A stretch of DNA of 6,506 bases, taken from the NCBI GenBank assembly GCA_947629225.1, contig CANRCY010000082.1, positions 1 to 6,506 of the forward strand, read 5' to 3'. The notes below the pieces were generated by a model. It searched no databases, had not been told where the DNA came from, and saw only the letters and a program-made list of their open reading frames with translations. Both the position numbers and the translations under genes were made by a program. Positions 5,902 through 6,506 of this stretch are shown piece after piece. The stretch's first letter is position 1. Every line of letters starts with the position of its first letter. Source of the DNA: an uncultured Clostridia bacterium. Lineage in GTDB: Bacteria > Bacillota > Clostridia > Christensenellales > Borkfalkiaceae.

Positions 5902-6393
5902 TCAACTTTCCGCATAAATCGGCATCAGCACGACATTTCCTTCCCTGATCTCTTTCTCGTCTTCGAAGATGGCGTAGATCTTCAGCGCGGTCTCGGCGTT
6001 GAGTTCGCTCGAATTGATGAAGACGTTGATGTTATCGGAGTCGGAGCCGATGATGACGACCGCGTCGGTAAACCCGAGGGAGCGGATCATGCTTTCGAGC
6101 ACGAGTTCCTCTTCCATTAAAGAGACCATCTTCTGCTTCTCGGCGACGGCGTCGGCATATTCCTGCGTGTCTGCGGCATAGGCGGCGATGATCCCGTCGA
6201 GTTGGACGAACTCTTCGCTTCTCGTGGAATTGCGCTCGGCGCGGTGCGAGGTGAAGAAGTTCACGTTCTGCGCGCCCGTGCTTGCGTTCACGCTGGCGGA
6301 ACGGGTGCCCGCGAGCACGAAGTTGAACACGGCAGTCACTGCAAGAAGCAAGACGAGGGTGGACATCAGTGCGATTTTTTTGGTGTTGGACAT
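5902..6393 (-). CDS. spoIIIAH: stage III sporulation protein AH-like
   Basis: SpoIIIAH sits in the mother-cell membrane and binds forespore SpoIIQ across the intermembrane space, forming the feeding-tube channel needed for sigma-G activity. The 163 residues show a short basic N-terminus, one transmembrane segment at about 7-28, then a linker and a helical Glu-rich stretch (60-100). The C-terminal YscJ/FliF-like ring-building domain follows, with MIRSLGFTDAVVIIG (102-116) and NINVFINSSELNAE after it. This layout and the LGF-DAVV motif are characteristic of the family. The frame could start at 6432, but the ATG at 6393 is chosen because AAGGAG precedes it at good spacing and it places the membrane segment at the N-terminus. 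It follows the probable spoIIIAG by 25 bases, the universal order in spoIIIA operons, and there is no terminator visible after it. Confidence 0.85.
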   Translation of the reverse strand: MSNTKKIALMSTLVLLLAVTAVFNFVLAGTRSASVNASTGAQNVNFFTSHRAERNSTRSEEFVQLDGIIAAYAADTQEYADAVAEKQKMVSLMEEELVLESMIRSLGFTDAVVIIGSDSDNINVFINSSELNAETALKIYAIFEDEKEIREGNVVLMPIYAES

Positions 6394-6401
6394 AACTTTA
6401 T

Positions 6402-6407
6402 CTCCTT
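6402..6407 (-). promoter_or_regulatory. strong ribosome binding site of spoIIIAH
   Basis: The minus strand reads AAGGAG followed by eight bases and the ATG at 6393. It is the best Shine-Dalgarno in the window and rules in favour of 6393 over the upstream ATG at 6432, which would overlap the preceding gene. Confidence 0.8.
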
Positions 6408-6418
6408 TTTCATGATTT

Positions 6419-6506
6419 TTAAGATTGTACATAGATCTGCACGTCCTTCTTGTCGAGGCGGAGCATGGCAGAGGTGATATCGAGGATGCGCGAACGGACG
6501 AGAATG
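6419..6506 (-). CDS. spoIIIAG: probable SpoIIIAG, C-terminal 28 residues only
   Basis: An open minus-strand frame enters from the right edge and ends at TAA (6421-6419). The 28 visible residues include RILDITSAMLRLDKKDVQIYV, which resembles the end of the ring-forming domain of SpoIIIAG, where a helix is followed by a final beta strand. The main support is context: it ends 25 bases before spoIIIAH, where spoIIIAG always sits. SpoIIIAG is a membrane-anchored ring protein of the mother cell-forespore channel. The fragment is too short to prove the family on its own. Confidence 0.6.
   Translation of the reverse strand, partial: ILVRSRILDITSAMLRLDKKDVQIYVQS

Noticed and set aside
5902..6432. An earlier spoIIIAH start at 6432
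   Set aside because: It would overlap the end of the preceding gene and place 13 polar residues before the membrane segment; the start at 6393 has a strong ribosome binding site.

Overview
This is a stretch of conserved housekeeping chromosome from a spore-forming member of the Firmicutes, most likely a Clostridia-type organism with fairly high GC. All genes lie on the minus strand and are read from the right edge to the left. The gene order follows a Firmicutes landmark: spoIIIAG, spoIIIAH, an Asp23/Gls24 gene, nusB, folD, ispA, dxs, tlyA, nadK. The spoIIIA genes indicate endospore formation or descent from a sporulating lineage. The nadK gene directly after tlyA is the Clostridia-type arrangement. 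A genus cannot be named from this sequence alone.

Layout from right to left. At 6506-6419 lies the last 28 codons of a gene that is probably spoIIIAG, followed by spoIIIAH (6393-5902). A 61-base gap then carries an extended -10 promoter but no visible terminator. It starts a tight operon: Asp23/Gls24 protein (5840-5469), nusB (5427-5035), folD (5038-4193), ispA (4196-3327), dxs (3314-1599) and tlyA (1612-851). The nusB-folD and folD-ispA junctions are 4-base ATGA overlaps, ispA and dxs are 12 bases apart, and dxs and tlyA overlap by 14 bases. A hairpin with a T-tract closes the operon just after the tlyA stop. The nadK gene (768 to the left edge) follows behind its own promoter, and its 3' end is cut by the window.

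Functionally, dxs and ispA are the first step of the MEP pathway and the short-chain prenyl synthase that feeds undecaprenyl, quinone and other isoprenoid synthesis. FolD supplies one-carbon folates and NADPH, and NadK makes NADP. NusB and TlyA serve rRNA transcription and ribosomal RNA methylation. The Asp23-family protein is probably linked to the cell envelope. SpoIIIAG and SpoIIIAH build the mother-cell side of the channel to the forespore.

I found no mobile element, CRISPR array, tRNA or rRNA gene, and no sign of a novel system. The points worth a second look are small: exonuclease VII genes missing from their usual place, a shortened and divergent Dxs, a nadK start with almost no leader and no ribosome binding site, and a strong hairpin between the Asp23 gene and nusB whose T-tract faces the antisense direction.
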